Shown here: positions 15,436 through 23,879 of the stretch, piece by piece
Layout: each line of letters begins with the position of its first letter
How positions within the stretch are numbered: position 1 is the first letter of the stretch
DNA from: Gemmatimonadota bacterium
GTDB taxonomy: Bacteria > Latescibacterota > UBA2968 > UBA8231
Assembly (NCBI GenBank): GCA_002712305.1
Contig: PATE01000085.1
Span: 40,324-80,472, forward strand
Length of the DNA: 40,149 nt
Direction: 5' to 3'
Program-made: the position numbers and the translations under genes
The notes under the pieces: generated by a model
Seen by the model: the letters and a program-made list of their open reading frames with translations, nothing else
Told to the model about the DNA's origin: nothing
Database searches by the model: none

Positions 15436-15495
15436 AACATGATCTCGTTGGTTTTCAGGTGAGCCGCGCAGTATATCCGGTGGCAAACAGAACTG

Positions 15496-16632
15496 TCAAG
15501 CGTCCTGCGATATCTGGCGCATGTCGACGGCGGCGACGCAGATCATCCCGATCAAGACTGCACTCACCGACACCGGAGCCCAAGTGGGATGGATGAGTGC
15601 TACAACCCCCGCAGCGGCAGTCACAGCGGTGCCGGCGAAGATCACAAGGACCGCGTCGACGCGTCCCAGACCTTGGCGGACAAGCCGATGACTGATGTGG
15701 TTCGTGTCGCCATGCCACGGTGGCAACCGTCGTCGTAGTCTCAGCGACACGACGCTGATCAGGTCATAGATCGGGACACTCAGGCACAGCAGGGGCAATA
15801 CGGTGACAAAGACATCGTCACCCCACGACACCTCGCCCAGTCGGTCACAGACCAGCAGGGCAAGACCGCCACTGGAGAATCCGAGAAACAGGCCGCCCGC
15901 GTCACCCATGAAGATGCTGGCTCGCGGGAAGTTGTAGAGCAGGAACCCGCCGGCACCACCGACCACCAGAAGGCCGAGGACGGCGCCGGGCAGGTGGGCA
16001 CTGGCCAGGGCCATGGAAGCGAGCGCGGCGATGGCGATGGCACCGACACCTGCCGACAAGCCATTCATGTTGTCGAGGAAATTGAAGGCATTTGTGAGGG
16101 AGACTAACCAGATCACGGCGATGGTCATGTCGACCCCGGAGAAACCGGTGAGGGCGGGGCGAAAGCCGGGTACAGACCAGGCCAGTACACCGGCAATGCC
16201 CACCTGAATGGCCAATCGCACACCCGCCGAGAGGCGTCGCCAGTCGTCGGCCAGGCCAAGGGCAAACACGGCCAGTGCTGCCAGCAGCAACGCCACGGTC
16301 TGACTCAGTTGCAGGATGGTCGGGCTCAAAGGGGCGAGGGGAAAGAGCGTTTCCTGCGACCACGGGGAGAGAAACTGGTCGCCTTCCCACAGTAGATACG
16401 GACGTACTTCGAGGATCCACCACAGGGCGCCGACAGATGGGAGCAGGACGCCCAGAACAATCGATATCCCACCCCCATAGGGGGTCACCTGTGCATGCGT
16501 CTTGTAGGTGCCGGCCTCGGGGTCGTCAACAAGCCCCAGCCTCAGTGCCAGACGGCGTACGAGAGGCACGCTGAATGAACTGATCACCAGAGCGACGATG
16601 GCCAACAACGGGAATAGAAAAGTCATGGTCAT
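15496..16632 (-). CDS. wecA: Undecaprenyl-phosphate sugar-1-phosphate transferase (MraY/WecA family)
   Basis: This polytopic membrane enzyme should transfer a sugar-1-phosphate (GlcNAc-1-P in WecA) to undecaprenyl phosphate, the first step of an O-antigen, capsule or wall polymer. The motifs appear in order: THAQVTPYGGGISIVLG near the N-terminus, LGLADDWRRLSAG (cytosolic Asp pair), NAFNFLDNMNGLSAGVG, SIFMGDAGGLFLGF, and the substrate loop WHGDTNHISHRL. About ten hydrophobic segments are apparent. The family resemblance is to WecA/WbpL rather than MraY, because of the His loop and the sugar-polymer context. The ATG at 16632 follows GAG loosely; an ATG six bases later is also possible. It heads the minus-strand group udh-like/kinase/nupC and is divergent from the DegT gene. 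Confidence 0.9.
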   Translation of the reverse strand: MTMTFLFPLLAIVALVISSFSVPLVRRLALRLGLVDDPEAGTYKTHAQVTPYGGGISIVLGVLLPSVGALWWILEVRPYLLWEGDQFLSPWSQETLFPLAPLSPTILQLSQTVALLLAALAVFALGLADDWRRLSAGVRLAIQVGIAGVLAWSVPGFRPALTGFSGVDMTIAVIWLVSLTNAFNFLDNMNGLSAGVGAIAIAALASMALASAHLPGAVLGLLVVGGAGGFLLYNFPRASIFMGDAGGLFLGFSSGGLALLVCDRLGEVSWGDDVFVTVLPLLCLSVPIYDLISVVSLRLRRRLPPWHGDTNHISHRLVRQGLGRVDAVLVIFAGTAVTAAAGVVALIHPTWAPVSVSAVLIGMICVAAVDMRQISQDA

Positions 16633-16708
16633 CGGAGCCGCTCGATTGCGAGCAGGTCGTCTACCTTTCACCCTTTCTCGGCAGAGGCTATCCTAAGGAC
16701 GCGGCGCG

Positions 16709-16717
16709 AATATACCA
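16709..16717 (-). promoter_or_regulatory. Possible extended -10 element for the WecA-like gene
   Basis: On the minus strand TGGTATATT (TGN followed by TATATT) lies about 77 bases before the ATG at 16632. No -35 match is present 17 bases upstream, which an extended -10 promoter can tolerate. A single short motif, so low confidence. Confidence 0.35.
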
Positions 16718-16791
16718 CACGTATCACGAGGCTGCCGCGCCTACCGTGATTAAGAGCGAAGCCGCGACGGACATCCAGGAGGACATACGCG

Positions 16792-18024
16792 ATGCTGGCA
16801 GTCGATGGAGGTACTCCAGTCAGGACCACACCCTTTCCAAAACGGGCCCTGTTTGGTGATCAGGAACGTGCAGCGGCCATGGCCCTTTTCGACCACGCCG
16901 TCGAATCGGGGAATCCGATCGGCTACAATGGCGCGGAGGAAACCGCCTACGAGCAGGAGTTCGCGTCGTGGCACGGAGGTGGCATGGCGGACCTGGTCAA
17001 CTCCGGCACGAGCGCATTGTATGTCGCTCTCGGTGGCCTCGAGCTGGCCCCGGCTGGGGAGGTCGTCATCCCGCCCATCACAGATCCTGGTGGTGTGATG
17101 CCTGTGGCACTGCACAACCTGGTTCCCGTTCCTGCCGATGCAGCCCCAGGCACATTCAATGCCGGCGTGGATCAGATCGCCGATGTGATCACCCCCCACA
17201 CTCGCGCCATCGTAGTCGCTCACATTGCCGGTGAGCCAGCAGATATGGATCCAATCCTTGAGTTGGCGGCATCGCGCGATCTGCCTGTTGTCGAAGATTG
17301 CGCTCAGGCCCATGGTGCACGTTATCACGGCAAGCTCGTGGGCACCATGGGGGTCGTCGCTGCCTATTCGACGATGAGCGGAAAACACCATGCCACAGGG
17401 CCTCAAGGCGGGGTCGTGTACACACAAGATGAGGACCTCGGTTGGCGTTGTCGGCGATTCTCAGATCGCGGCAAGCCTTTCGGCCTGGAGGGCCGATCCA
17501 ACGTACGGGCTGGACTCAATCTCAATGGCAACGACCTGGCCGCCACCGTGGGCAGAGTGCAGCTGGCGAAACTGGAATCGATCATCGCCGGTCGACGGCG
17601 TGTTGCCGCTCGGATCGCGAGGGGGTTGGCTGACTGTGATGGACTGGACATCGGTCACGAACCGGAGGGGGCGGAGAGTGTGTACTGGTTTCTCCGCATC
17701 GCCGTCGCAGAAGGCGCATTCTCCCTGTCAAAAGTGGAGATCGCCGCCGCTGTCAGCGCCGAGGGAATCCCCGTCAACCCCACGTACCGGCATCTGCCCG
17801 CTGAGGCCGAATGGTTTCGTGAACGCAAGGTCTTTCCGCCGAGCGACTACCCCTGGGGATTGCCGGACTATGCGGGAGACCGCGACGCCGTTTACCCCTG
17901 TGACAACGCGGTGACGGCCGTCGAGAGCCACTTCATCCTGTCTATCCACGAGAGCTGGTCTGACGCCGATGTCGACGACGCGGTAGCGGCACTGCGCAAA
18001 GTGGCGGACGCCTATCGTGCATGA
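16792..18024 (+). CDS. DegT/DnrJ/EryC1-family PLP-dependent aminotransferase
   Basis: Members of this family transaminate keto-sugars, usually nucleotide-linked, or act on related compounds. The 410-residue protein begins AVDGGTPVRTTPFP, a common N-terminus in this family. It contains SGTSALYVALGGL (phosphate-binding region), VVEDCAQAHGARY (Asp169 contacts the PLP ring nitrogen), and STMSGKHHATGPQGG, where Lys198 is the expected PLP lysine. NLNGNDLAATVGRVQLAKL follows. A strong AGGAGG lies about nine bases before the ATG. The gene is divergent from the WecA-like gene (about 160 bp between starts) and is followed after 55 bp by an epimerase on the same strand. The two probably act in one modified-sugar pathway. 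The sugar substrate cannot be deduced. Confidence 0.92.
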   Translation: MLAVDGGTPVRTTPFPKRALFGDQERAAAMALFDHAVESGNPIGYNGAEETAYEQEFASWHGGGMADLVNSGTSALYVALGGLELAPAGEVVIPPITDPGGVMPVALHNLVPVPADAAPGTFNAGVDQIADVITPHTRAIVVAHIAGEPADMDPILELAASRDLPVVEDCAQAHGARYHGKLVGTMGVVAAYSTMSGKHHATGPQGGVVYTQDEDLGWRCRRFSDRGKPFGLEGRSNVRAGLNLNGNDLAATVGRVQLAKLESIIAGRRRVAARIARGLADCDGLDIGHEPEGAESVYWFLRIAVAEGAFSLSKVEIAAAVSAEGIPVNPTYRHLPAEAEWFRERKVFPPSDYPWGLPDYAGDRDAVYPCDNAVTAVESHFILSIHESWSDADVDDAVAALRKVADAYRA

Positions 18025-18079
18025 GGCCAGGAACCTACCTGGTCCCATGTGCGTCTGATACCTCTTCAGGAGAAAACTT

Positions 18080-18847
18080 GTGAAGGTTGCTGTGTTGGGA
18101 GCCGCAGGCTGGCTCGGTCGTGCCGTGTTGACCCACCTTGAAGAACACGGACACCAGGTGCGTGCCATCGACTACGGTCCAGAGGCTTGGAAGGCATGGG
18201 AGGACGTGGATGGTACGTATGGAGGGGAGATCATCCATGCGGATATCTCCGACTACGATCAGATGGTCAGCGCCCTGGAGGGGCAGGAGGCTATCGTACA
18301 CACTGCCGTGTACTTCGGTCCTGCAGACCCTCAGGAGGCACGAATCGATGACCGCCCTTTCCTCATCAACCTGAAGGGCTTGTGGAACGTCCTCGAGATT
18401 GCCCGCGAGGGACAGATGCGCCGTGTCGTCCACATCGGTTCGTGCCAGACCGTACATCCCCAAGGAGAGTTCTTCACAGCGGACGTGCGTCGCCCTGACG
18501 GTTCACTCTATGCAGTTGCCAAACGTTTGCAGGAGGAGATGTGCCGGCAGTTCTACGATGCCTTTGAACTGCCCATCGTGGTCCTGCGACCTGACTACAT
18601 CGTCGATACACGCATCGGCCTGGGGCGGCAGCGAGAGAAACTTGGGGTGGGAGGGCACGTGGCGCGCAATGGATGGGTTTGCCGGCATGACCTGGCGGAG
18701 GCCTGCTGTCTGTCGATCGCTAGTGACATCGGCTTCGATGTGTTCCACATCGTTGGCACACCCGAGGCGGCCGAGACCTGCAACGTGGAACGATCCAAGT
18801 CGGTGCTGGGGCTTCAGTACGAGGGTGATCTCGAAAAGTATCGATGA
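18080..18847 (+). CDS. NAD-dependent epimerase/dehydratase family protein
   Basis: This is an extended short-chain dehydrogenase of 255 residues. The Rossmann motif KVAVLGAAGWLGRAVLTHL is at the N-terminus, an Asp-Tyr (AIDYG) follows the second strand, as expected for NAD binding, and VVHIGSCQTVHP precedes the catalytic YAVAK (Tyr144, Lys148). The C-terminal lobe is short, as in uronate dehydrogenase-like and small sugar oxidoreductases. The start is GTG with AGGAG about eight bases upstream. It follows the DegT gene by 55 bp. It resembles the minus-strand uronate dehydrogenase-like protein in fold and size but is clearly divergent, so the two are not recent duplicates. The substrate is unknown. 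Confidence 0.88.
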   Translation: MKVAVLGAAGWLGRAVLTHLEEHGHQVRAIDYGPEAWKAWEDVDGTYGGEIIHADISDYDQMVSALEGQEAIVHTAVYFGPADPQEARIDDRPFLINLKGLWNVLEIAREGQMRRVVHIGSCQTVHPQGEFFTADVRRPDGSLYAVAKRLQEEMCRQFYDAFELPIVVLRPDYIVDTRIGLGRQREKLGVGGHVARNGWVCRHDLAEACCLSIASDIGFDVFHIVGTPEAAETCNVERSKSVLGLQYEGDLEKYR

Positions 18848-18956
18848 AGGGTGCCCGTCCGCTGCCAGAGCGGGCTTTGACACTCTATGAGACCCCCGGT
18901 ATCTTTTGCGGGCTACGGTGACTAACTGCAGTAAAACCAGAAAGGTAGGCGATTTC

Positions 18957-21900
18957 TTGCGCCGATACCTCCTGCTTGCGGCGATGGCCTGTCTGACCCT
19001 CGCCGGCACCGCCCACGGACAGGTTCAGACGATTCACCACGGACAGGTTCGGACGATTCACACAGATCATTTCCGTATCACCTACTTCCCCGGTACGGAG
19101 AGCACGGCCCGCCGAGTGGCGGAGGTGGCCGAGGAAATCTTCCCTCATCTGGCAGCATCCTTCGGCTACTACGACGACTACGCACCGATTCACATCGTCG
19201 TGTTCGATGACACCGATTTCGGCAATGGTGCTGCGGACGACTACTCCAACACCGTCTATTTCTGGGCTTCCAATTTAGATTGGGAGATTCGAGGTGATCA
19301 CGACTGGGTGAAGAATGTCCTCACCCACGAGATCACCCACGTTCTGACCATCGACAAGGCCCGCAAGAAGTGGCCATTCCAGTTCGGGCTCATCTCGGTC
19401 AATCGCACGAACTCGAACCCTGACATGACCTTCGATTTCCCACTGTACTATCTGAGCACGCCCAAGTGGTGGGTAGAGGGCATCGCGCAGATGGGACCCT
19501 ATGGTGTCGGTTGGGATACGTGGGATTCGCACCGAGACATGCTCCTGCGCATGGCCGTGCTCGAAGACGACCTGCACACCTACGAAGAAATGGGAACCCT
19601 GAGCAACCGGACGGGCGGTTACCGCGGCGAGATGGTCTACAATCAGGGATTTGGTCTGCTCATCTACATGGCCCAGCAATACGGCCGGGACAAGGTCAAC
19701 CAGCTGCAGGAGCATATCGGCCTGTACAGCTTCGAAGTCGCCATCAAGCGCGTGTTGGGCATCGGCGCCGACCAACTGTATAAGGATTGGGTACGCTTTC
19801 TCAAGGACCAGTACAGTCAGCAAGTCGCCGAGATTCGCTCGGGCGGACACTTTGAGGGGCGCCCTCTCGATGAACTCAACGGCGGTGTTCTCGATTTCCA
19901 TCCCGTCTATTCACCAGATGGCACGAAGCTAGCCTACATCACCAGCGAGAATCGCGACTATCGCATTCCTCACCTGGCGATTTACGACTTCGAAACGGGT
20001 GAGAAGACCGTTCTCGACGATTTCGTCGATACGCGGATTTCCTGGTCGCCCGACAGCGATGAAATCGTGTTCCTGCGGTCCAAGGGCGGCCTCAACGATA
20101 TCTACATCTACAATCTGGAGACGGAGGTCGAACGCAGGGTCAGTGCGAGCCTGCGCGCCCGCGATCCGCACGTATCTCCCGATGGCAAACGGATCGTCTT
20201 TACGCGCAACCGAGACGGCTCGACAAATCTGTGTCTGATCAATCGTGACGGCACCGGTCTGGTGCAGTTGACGGATTACGAAGACGGCGAGCAAGTCTAC
20301 TCGCCGCGATGGTCTCCCGACGGCGAGCGTCTGCTGTTTACAATCTTTGCAGGTGAGGATCGCGACATCGCCATGATGCGCGCCGATAGCCCACCTCGGC
20401 CGAAGGATTGGGGTATTCGCGATCGGGCGGCACGACGGGGATCTGCGTCACGCCTCAAAAATCTCATGGAAGCCGATCAGGATACGGTTGCCAATGTGTG
20501 GCACGACAGCGTCGCATACCCCGCGGCGGACACCTCTGGCTTCCGGGTGGTTCTGGGATCCAACGACGATGAGCGTGATCCCTACTGGTTGCCAGATGGC
20601 ACAGGGTTCGTCTTCGCGTCAGATCCAACGGGGATCTTCAACATCTACAGATACGACCTGGAGGACGCCGGCGTCACGCAACTGACAAACGTGATCGGCG
20701 GTGCCTTCACGCCTTCGGTGGCCAACGATGGTCGGGTCGTCTACGCCGGCTACCACGCCAACAACTACGATCTCTATGAGTTCGATCTGGCCGACTACGG
20801 CAGTGCAACCGCGTGGGAATCACCACTGGAGCGCGACTACCAGACCAAACTCGCCTACCCGAAACTGTCTGAAGAGTATCGTGTTTCTCCGTATTTGGGA
20901 CGGAAACTTTACAGCGTCATTCCCCTTCTTCAGGTGGGCCCCACCTTTGTGGGAAACCAGTTTGGTCTGAACCAGGTCAGCGGTGGGCTCTATGTGTCCA
21001 CGAGGGAAGCCCTCGGTGGCTCGCGCCTCGTCGCCCAGGGAGTCGTGGGCAAGAACTTTCGTGAAGACACCGACCTCAACACGGACTTTCTCCTCTTCTA
21101 TGAGCGGAGTTTTCGTCCCCACGAGGCCAACAACTCAAGACTGACTCCGAGTTTCTTCGCCGCTTTTCGGCGACGCGAGATCGACTTCGTCATCAACAAC
21201 AACACGGTGACCACCGACTCCTTCGCCGTGACGACGCTGTTCCCCGTACCCACAGACACAACTGACCTCCTGGTTCCGGATGCCGAGCAGATTCGCATTC
21301 AAGCAGAAAGTCGCAAGGATCGTTTCAAGGACGTCTACAAGACCATCGCCCTGGGCATCGATGTCCCTTTGGGGCGTCGCAGCAACGCCTTCGTCCAGTA
21401 TGTACGACGAGACTATAACGAAGACTGGATCCTTCCACGTCTGCGTCAACGAACACAGTTCTACGTCATTCAGGACAGCGTCGATATCACAGCGTCCCTG
21501 CCGCCGGATCTGGTCAGCCAGGACACGCTGACCATCGATCCAGCTGAGCCCTTCGCATTCTACGACGGCCTCGACTTCTTCGATTCCCACGACCTGACCT
21601 TCGCTTTCCAGCATCGTCACATGAAGACGACCGAAGATTTCCTGATCAACCCGACGGGCAGATCGATGACACTGATCTACCGTTACTCGAAGTCATCGGT
21701 GGCTGACTCATTGGCCCAGCAGGTTTCACCTGACGGTGTGCCGCGGGACTTCTTCATCGAGGACAAGCGTCCTTTGACGGTGAATGAGTACGTGGGTTCC
21801 TATGTCGAGCGCGTGGGATTGCCCTTCAATAACCGGCTTTCCTTTCAGATTCTGGGTGCCTACCGGAACATCCAGCTGAAAGAGAGTTTTGACCCTGACG

Positions 21901-22427
21901 GTGGTTTCTTTGAAGGCCGATTTTACTGGCCCATGCGCTACTACATCGGTGGTCTGAACCTGCTCAGTGGTTATCCCTACTTCACTCAGTCCGGGTCGAA
22001 ACTGCTCTACACGCGGGTGGGGTACAGCTTTCCCGTTTTTCGTCGGATGAAGTCGAGTTTTCTCAACTTCACCTTCGCCAAGATGTATGCGGAGGTGTTC
22101 GCCGAGGCAGGAGCCGTCGGTAACTTCAGGGAAATCGACTTCGACGACTTCGATACGGACGACTTTCTTACCGACGTAGGCGGCGAACTGCGCATGGAGA
22201 TGTTCACCAACTACCGCATTCCCATGCGCGTGTTTTTTCAGGTCGCGCACCCGCTCAATCGCGTTCGACTGCAGCGCAGAGAGGCACAGGAGTTGGGTCT
22301 CACAGTCGACGATCCCGACGCGCCTGGCAAAATCGACAAGGTTCGCTACTATTTCGGGTTTGGATTCTTTCCCCAGGATCTACTTGGAGCCGTGCAGCAC
22401 ATCGTCCAGCCACGACGTCTTGATTAG
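18957..22427 (+). CDS. Giant envelope protein: gluzincin-type peptidase, PD40 beta-propeller and C-terminal barrel
   Basis: This 1156-residue protein appears exported and anchored in the outer membrane. The TTG start at 18957 is preceded by GGTAGG seven bases upstream and gives a clean signal peptide (RRYLLLAAMACLTLAGTAHG); a longer frame starts at 18906. Residues about 25-275 resemble MA-clan metallopeptidases, with HEITH at 124-128 and a candidate third ligand, Glu174, in WWVEGIAQ. Residues about 313-613 hold TolB-like propeller blades (YSPDGT, WSPDSD, VSPDGK, WSPDGE, WLPDGT). From about 630 on, alternating aromatic/polar strands and an end rich in Phe and Tyr (YYFGFGFFPQD) suggest a beta-barrel. 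It heads an operon with a microprotein and two lipoproteins. The substrate is unknown, and the barrel assignment is inference. Confidence 0.8.
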   Translation: MRRYLLLAAMACLTLAGTAHGQVQTIHHGQVRTIHTDHFRITYFPGTESTARRVAEVAEEIFPHLAASFGYYDDYAPIHIVVFDDTDFGNGAADDYSNTVYFWASNLDWEIRGDHDWVKNVLTHEITHVLTIDKARKKWPFQFGLISVNRTNSNPDMTFDFPLYYLSTPKWWVEGIAQMGPYGVGWDTWDSHRDMLLRMAVLEDDLHTYEEMGTLSNRTGGYRGEMVYNQGFGLLIYMAQQYGRDKVNQLQEHIGLYSFEVAIKRVLGIGADQLYKDWVRFLKDQYSQQVAEIRSGGHFEGRPLDELNGGVLDFHPVYSPDGTKLAYITSENRDYRIPHLAIYDFETGEKTVLDDFVDTRISWSPDSDEIVFLRSKGGLNDIYIYNLETEVERRVSASLRARDPHVSPDGKRIVFTRNRDGSTNLCLINRDGTGLVQLTDYEDGEQVYSPRWSPDGERLLFTIFAGEDRDIAMMRADSPPRPKDWGIRDRAARRGSASRLKNLMEADQDTVANVWHDSVAYPAADTSGFRVVLGSNDDERDPYWLPDGTGFVFASDPTGIFNIYRYDLEDAGVTQLTNVIGGAFTPSVANDGRVVYAGYHANNYDLYEFDLADYGSATAWESPLERDYQTKLAYPKLSEEYRVSPYLGRKLYSVIPLLQVGPTFVGNQFGLNQVSGGLYVSTREALGGSRLVAQGVVGKNFREDTDLNTDFLLFYERSFRPHEANNSRLTPSFFAAFRRREIDFVINNNTVTTDSFAVTTLFPVPTDTTDLLVPDAEQIRIQAESRKDRFKDVYKTIALGIDVPLGRRSNAFVQYVRRDYNEDWILPRLRQRTQFYVIQDSVDITASLPPDLVSQDTLTIDPAEPFAFYDGLDFFDSHDLTFAFQHRHMKTTEDFLINPTGRSMTLIYRYSKSSVADSLAQQVSPDGVPRDFFIEDKRPLTVNEYVGSYVERVGLPFNNRLSFQILGAYRNIQLKESFDPDGGFFEGRFYWPMRYYIGGLNLLSGYPYFTQSGSKLLYTRVGYSFPVFRRMKSSFLNFTFAKMYAEVFAEAGAVGNFREIDFDDFDTDDFLTDVGGELRMEMFTNYRIPMRVFFQVAHPLNRVRLQRREAQELGLTVDDPDAPGKIDKVRYYFGFGFFPQDLLGAVQHIVQPRRLD
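19014..19061 (+). repeat. Tandem 24-bp duplication within the envelope protein gene
   Basis: Two adjacent 24-base units (19014-19037 and 19038-19061) differ at one base and encode HGQVQTIH and HGQVRTIH. They lie right after the predicted signal peptide. It is a simple recent duplication in frame. Confidence 0.9.
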
Positions 22428-22441
22428 AAGGAGGGCACTTC

Positions 22442-22570
22442 ATGCAGCGAGTTGATCTTCGCAAGCTGGCTCTGCGTCTTAAGGTGATCGAGATGCTCAA
22501 GATTCACGCCGAACGAAGACGATTCCACACAGCCGGACAGCTGTGGCGTCAGCGGGTGATGCCCAATTGA
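22442..22570 (+). CDS. 42-residue basic microprotein
   Basis: This short reading frame is supported by a textbook ribosome binding site, AAGGAGGG at 22428-22435, six bases before the ATG. It begins 14 bases after the stop of the giant envelope gene and ends TTGA, where the TTG of the next lipoprotein gene overlaps its TGA. The product begins MQRVDLRKLALRLKVIEMLK and is strongly basic (many Arg and Lys), without a signal peptide or long hydrophobic stretch; an amphipathic helix is likely. I recognise no family. It may be a small functional protein, or mainly a leader that couples translation of the lipoprotein to the upstream gene. Confidence 0.65.
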   Translation: MQRVDLRKLALRLKVIEMLKIHAERRRFHTAGQLWRQRVMPN

Positions 22571-23172
22571 GACGACCCGCTCAAACGCAGTTTCTACCGA
22601 TCCTGGCCGCGGCTACTATCGCGATCTGGGGATGTGGGGATCAGGACGAGCCCCGGGGGGGCGACCCGGTCATGACGCAGGTGCTCCAGGGGTGGCACGT
22701 GGACACCGTTGGCGTCGTCAACATCACCGAAGCGGATACGATCAACACAGACCGTGGACTGCTGGCCGTGGAAACGACGCGGGTTTTTCCACTCGAGGCG
22801 AATGGGGGCGAGGTCTTTGCGTGGGAGTTCAACGCCCTCGAGCTGAATCCGGTCAAGATGTTGATCCTGAGACCCGTGCGTGGCGAGGACAGCTTTGAGA
22901 TCATCGGCGAATCGCCCATGGTCATACCGCGGCACAAAGGGGCAAATCGCTTCGAGCTTCCTGAGCCGATTCCGCTACAGTTTCCCTGCCTGTTGAGTTT
23001 CTATATGCCAGAGGAGGGGACCATCGGCTTTCGCAAGGTTCAAGACTGGAAGATGCTGATCACCACGGCGCCACTGCAGCGTCCTTTCATCTCCCGCGCC
23101 CCCTTCTCCATGTATGGGTGGCGCTATGGGATTCGCGCTTTCTGGCGTAAGAAGCCGGAATCGACGGAGTGA
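22567..23172 (+). CDS. Predicted lipoprotein of unknown function (201 aa)
   Basis: The N-terminus from the TTG at 22567 is MRRPAQTQFLPIL, then a hydrophobic stretch AAATIAIW and Gly-Cys, with Cys23 as the likely lipidated residue. The residue after Cys is Gly, not Asp, which favours the outer membrane in systems that use the Lol +2 rule. The mature domain has no recognised family: it is rich in beta-strand-forming sequence (FAWEFNALELNPVKMLILRP, then a segment from FEIIGESPMV onward) and ends basic. The start was chosen because TTGA overlaps the microprotein stop. An in-frame GTG at 22543 would add eight residues. The gene overlaps the next one by four bases (GTGA), so it is part of the four-gene envelope operon. 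Confidence 0.75.
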   Translation: MRRPAQTQFLPILAAATIAIWGCGDQDEPRGGDPVMTQVLQGWHVDTVGVVNITEADTINTDRGLLAVETTRVFPLEANGGEVFAWEFNALELNPVKMLILRPVRGEDSFEIIGESPMVIPRHKGANRFELPEPIPLQFPCLLSFYMPEEGTIGFRKVQDWKMLITTAPLQRPFISRAPFSMYGWRYGIRAFWRKKPESTE

Positions 23173-23879
23173 AACGACTCGCTTCACTTGTGGTGGCCGT
23201 CATCCTGTCAGGATGTGGCGAGAACGGCGGGGACACGGCACAGAATCGTCCCACGGATCGAATGCACCACGATCTGGCCAAGGTCAGCGGCGAACTCAAG
23301 CAACAACCCAATTCGCCGCTGCTGTACTTCGAAATCGGGCAGATCTACGAGCGATACGGGCTCATCGATTCGGCCCTCGCCTCCTACGACCACAGCGTTT
23401 TGCTGCACGAAGCGTTTCCCGAGGCACATCAGCGTCGCGGTGATCTGCATTTCCACAAGCAGAATCTGGAGCTCTCTGCGGCAGCCTATGAGCAGGCTGC
23501 ACGTTTTGCGCCCAATGCTCCGCAGGTCCACAACAATCTCGGGTTCGTGTATCGACGGCAGAATCGTCTGGACGAGGCGATCGGGGCCTACGAACGAGCT
23601 TTGGCTCTCGATTCTCTGATGGTGGAGGCCATCAACAATCTCGGGCAAGTCTACCGGGAGTCTGGCGACATCTCGTCGGCCATTAGATCCTTCCGTAGAG
23701 CGATCTCCGTAGATGCCGACTTCCGACAGGCTTACGTGAATCTGACGAAGATGCTGGCCGAAGAAGGCGAGCAGGCGCAGGAAGAACGTGACTTGCTCGA
23801 ACAGATGGTCAGTCGGTTCGACCCATCGCGGGAGGCCGACTATGCCCGATCTCGTCTGGCTGAACTGGACGGGGAGTGA
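23169..23879 (+). CDS. TPR-repeat lipoprotein
   Basis: This 236-residue protein begins with a lipoprotein signal peptide (KRLASLVVAVILSGCG, Cys16 after LSG). The mature part is a run of tetratricopeptide repeats: LLYFEIGQIYERYGLIDSAL, then VHNNLGFVYRRQNRLDEAIG, and AINNLGQVYRESGDISSAIR, with a last partial unit. TPR lipoproteins commonly scaffold envelope complexes, as in PilF or BamD; here the partners are probably the other products of this operon. Translation starts at GTG overlapping the upstream stop (GTGA). The 3' end overlaps the convergent pgsA gene by 71 bases. Confidence 0.88.
   Translation: MKRLASLVVAVILSGCGENGGDTAQNRPTDRMHHDLAKVSGELKQQPNSPLLYFEIGQIYERYGLIDSALASYDHSVLLHEAFPEAHQRRGDLHFHKQNLELSAAAYEQAARFAPNAPQVHNNLGFVYRRQNRLDEAIGAYERALALDSLMVEAINNLGQVYRESGDISSAIRSFRRAISVDADFRQAYVNLTKMLAEEGEQAQEERDLLEQMVSRFDPSREADYARSRLAELDGE

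Noticed and set aside
14608-15462. Plus-strand frame of 284 codons opposite the uronate dehydrogenase-like gene
   Set aside because: The minus strand has Rossmann and YxxxK motifs and a coupled downstream gene; the antisense product is an artefact.
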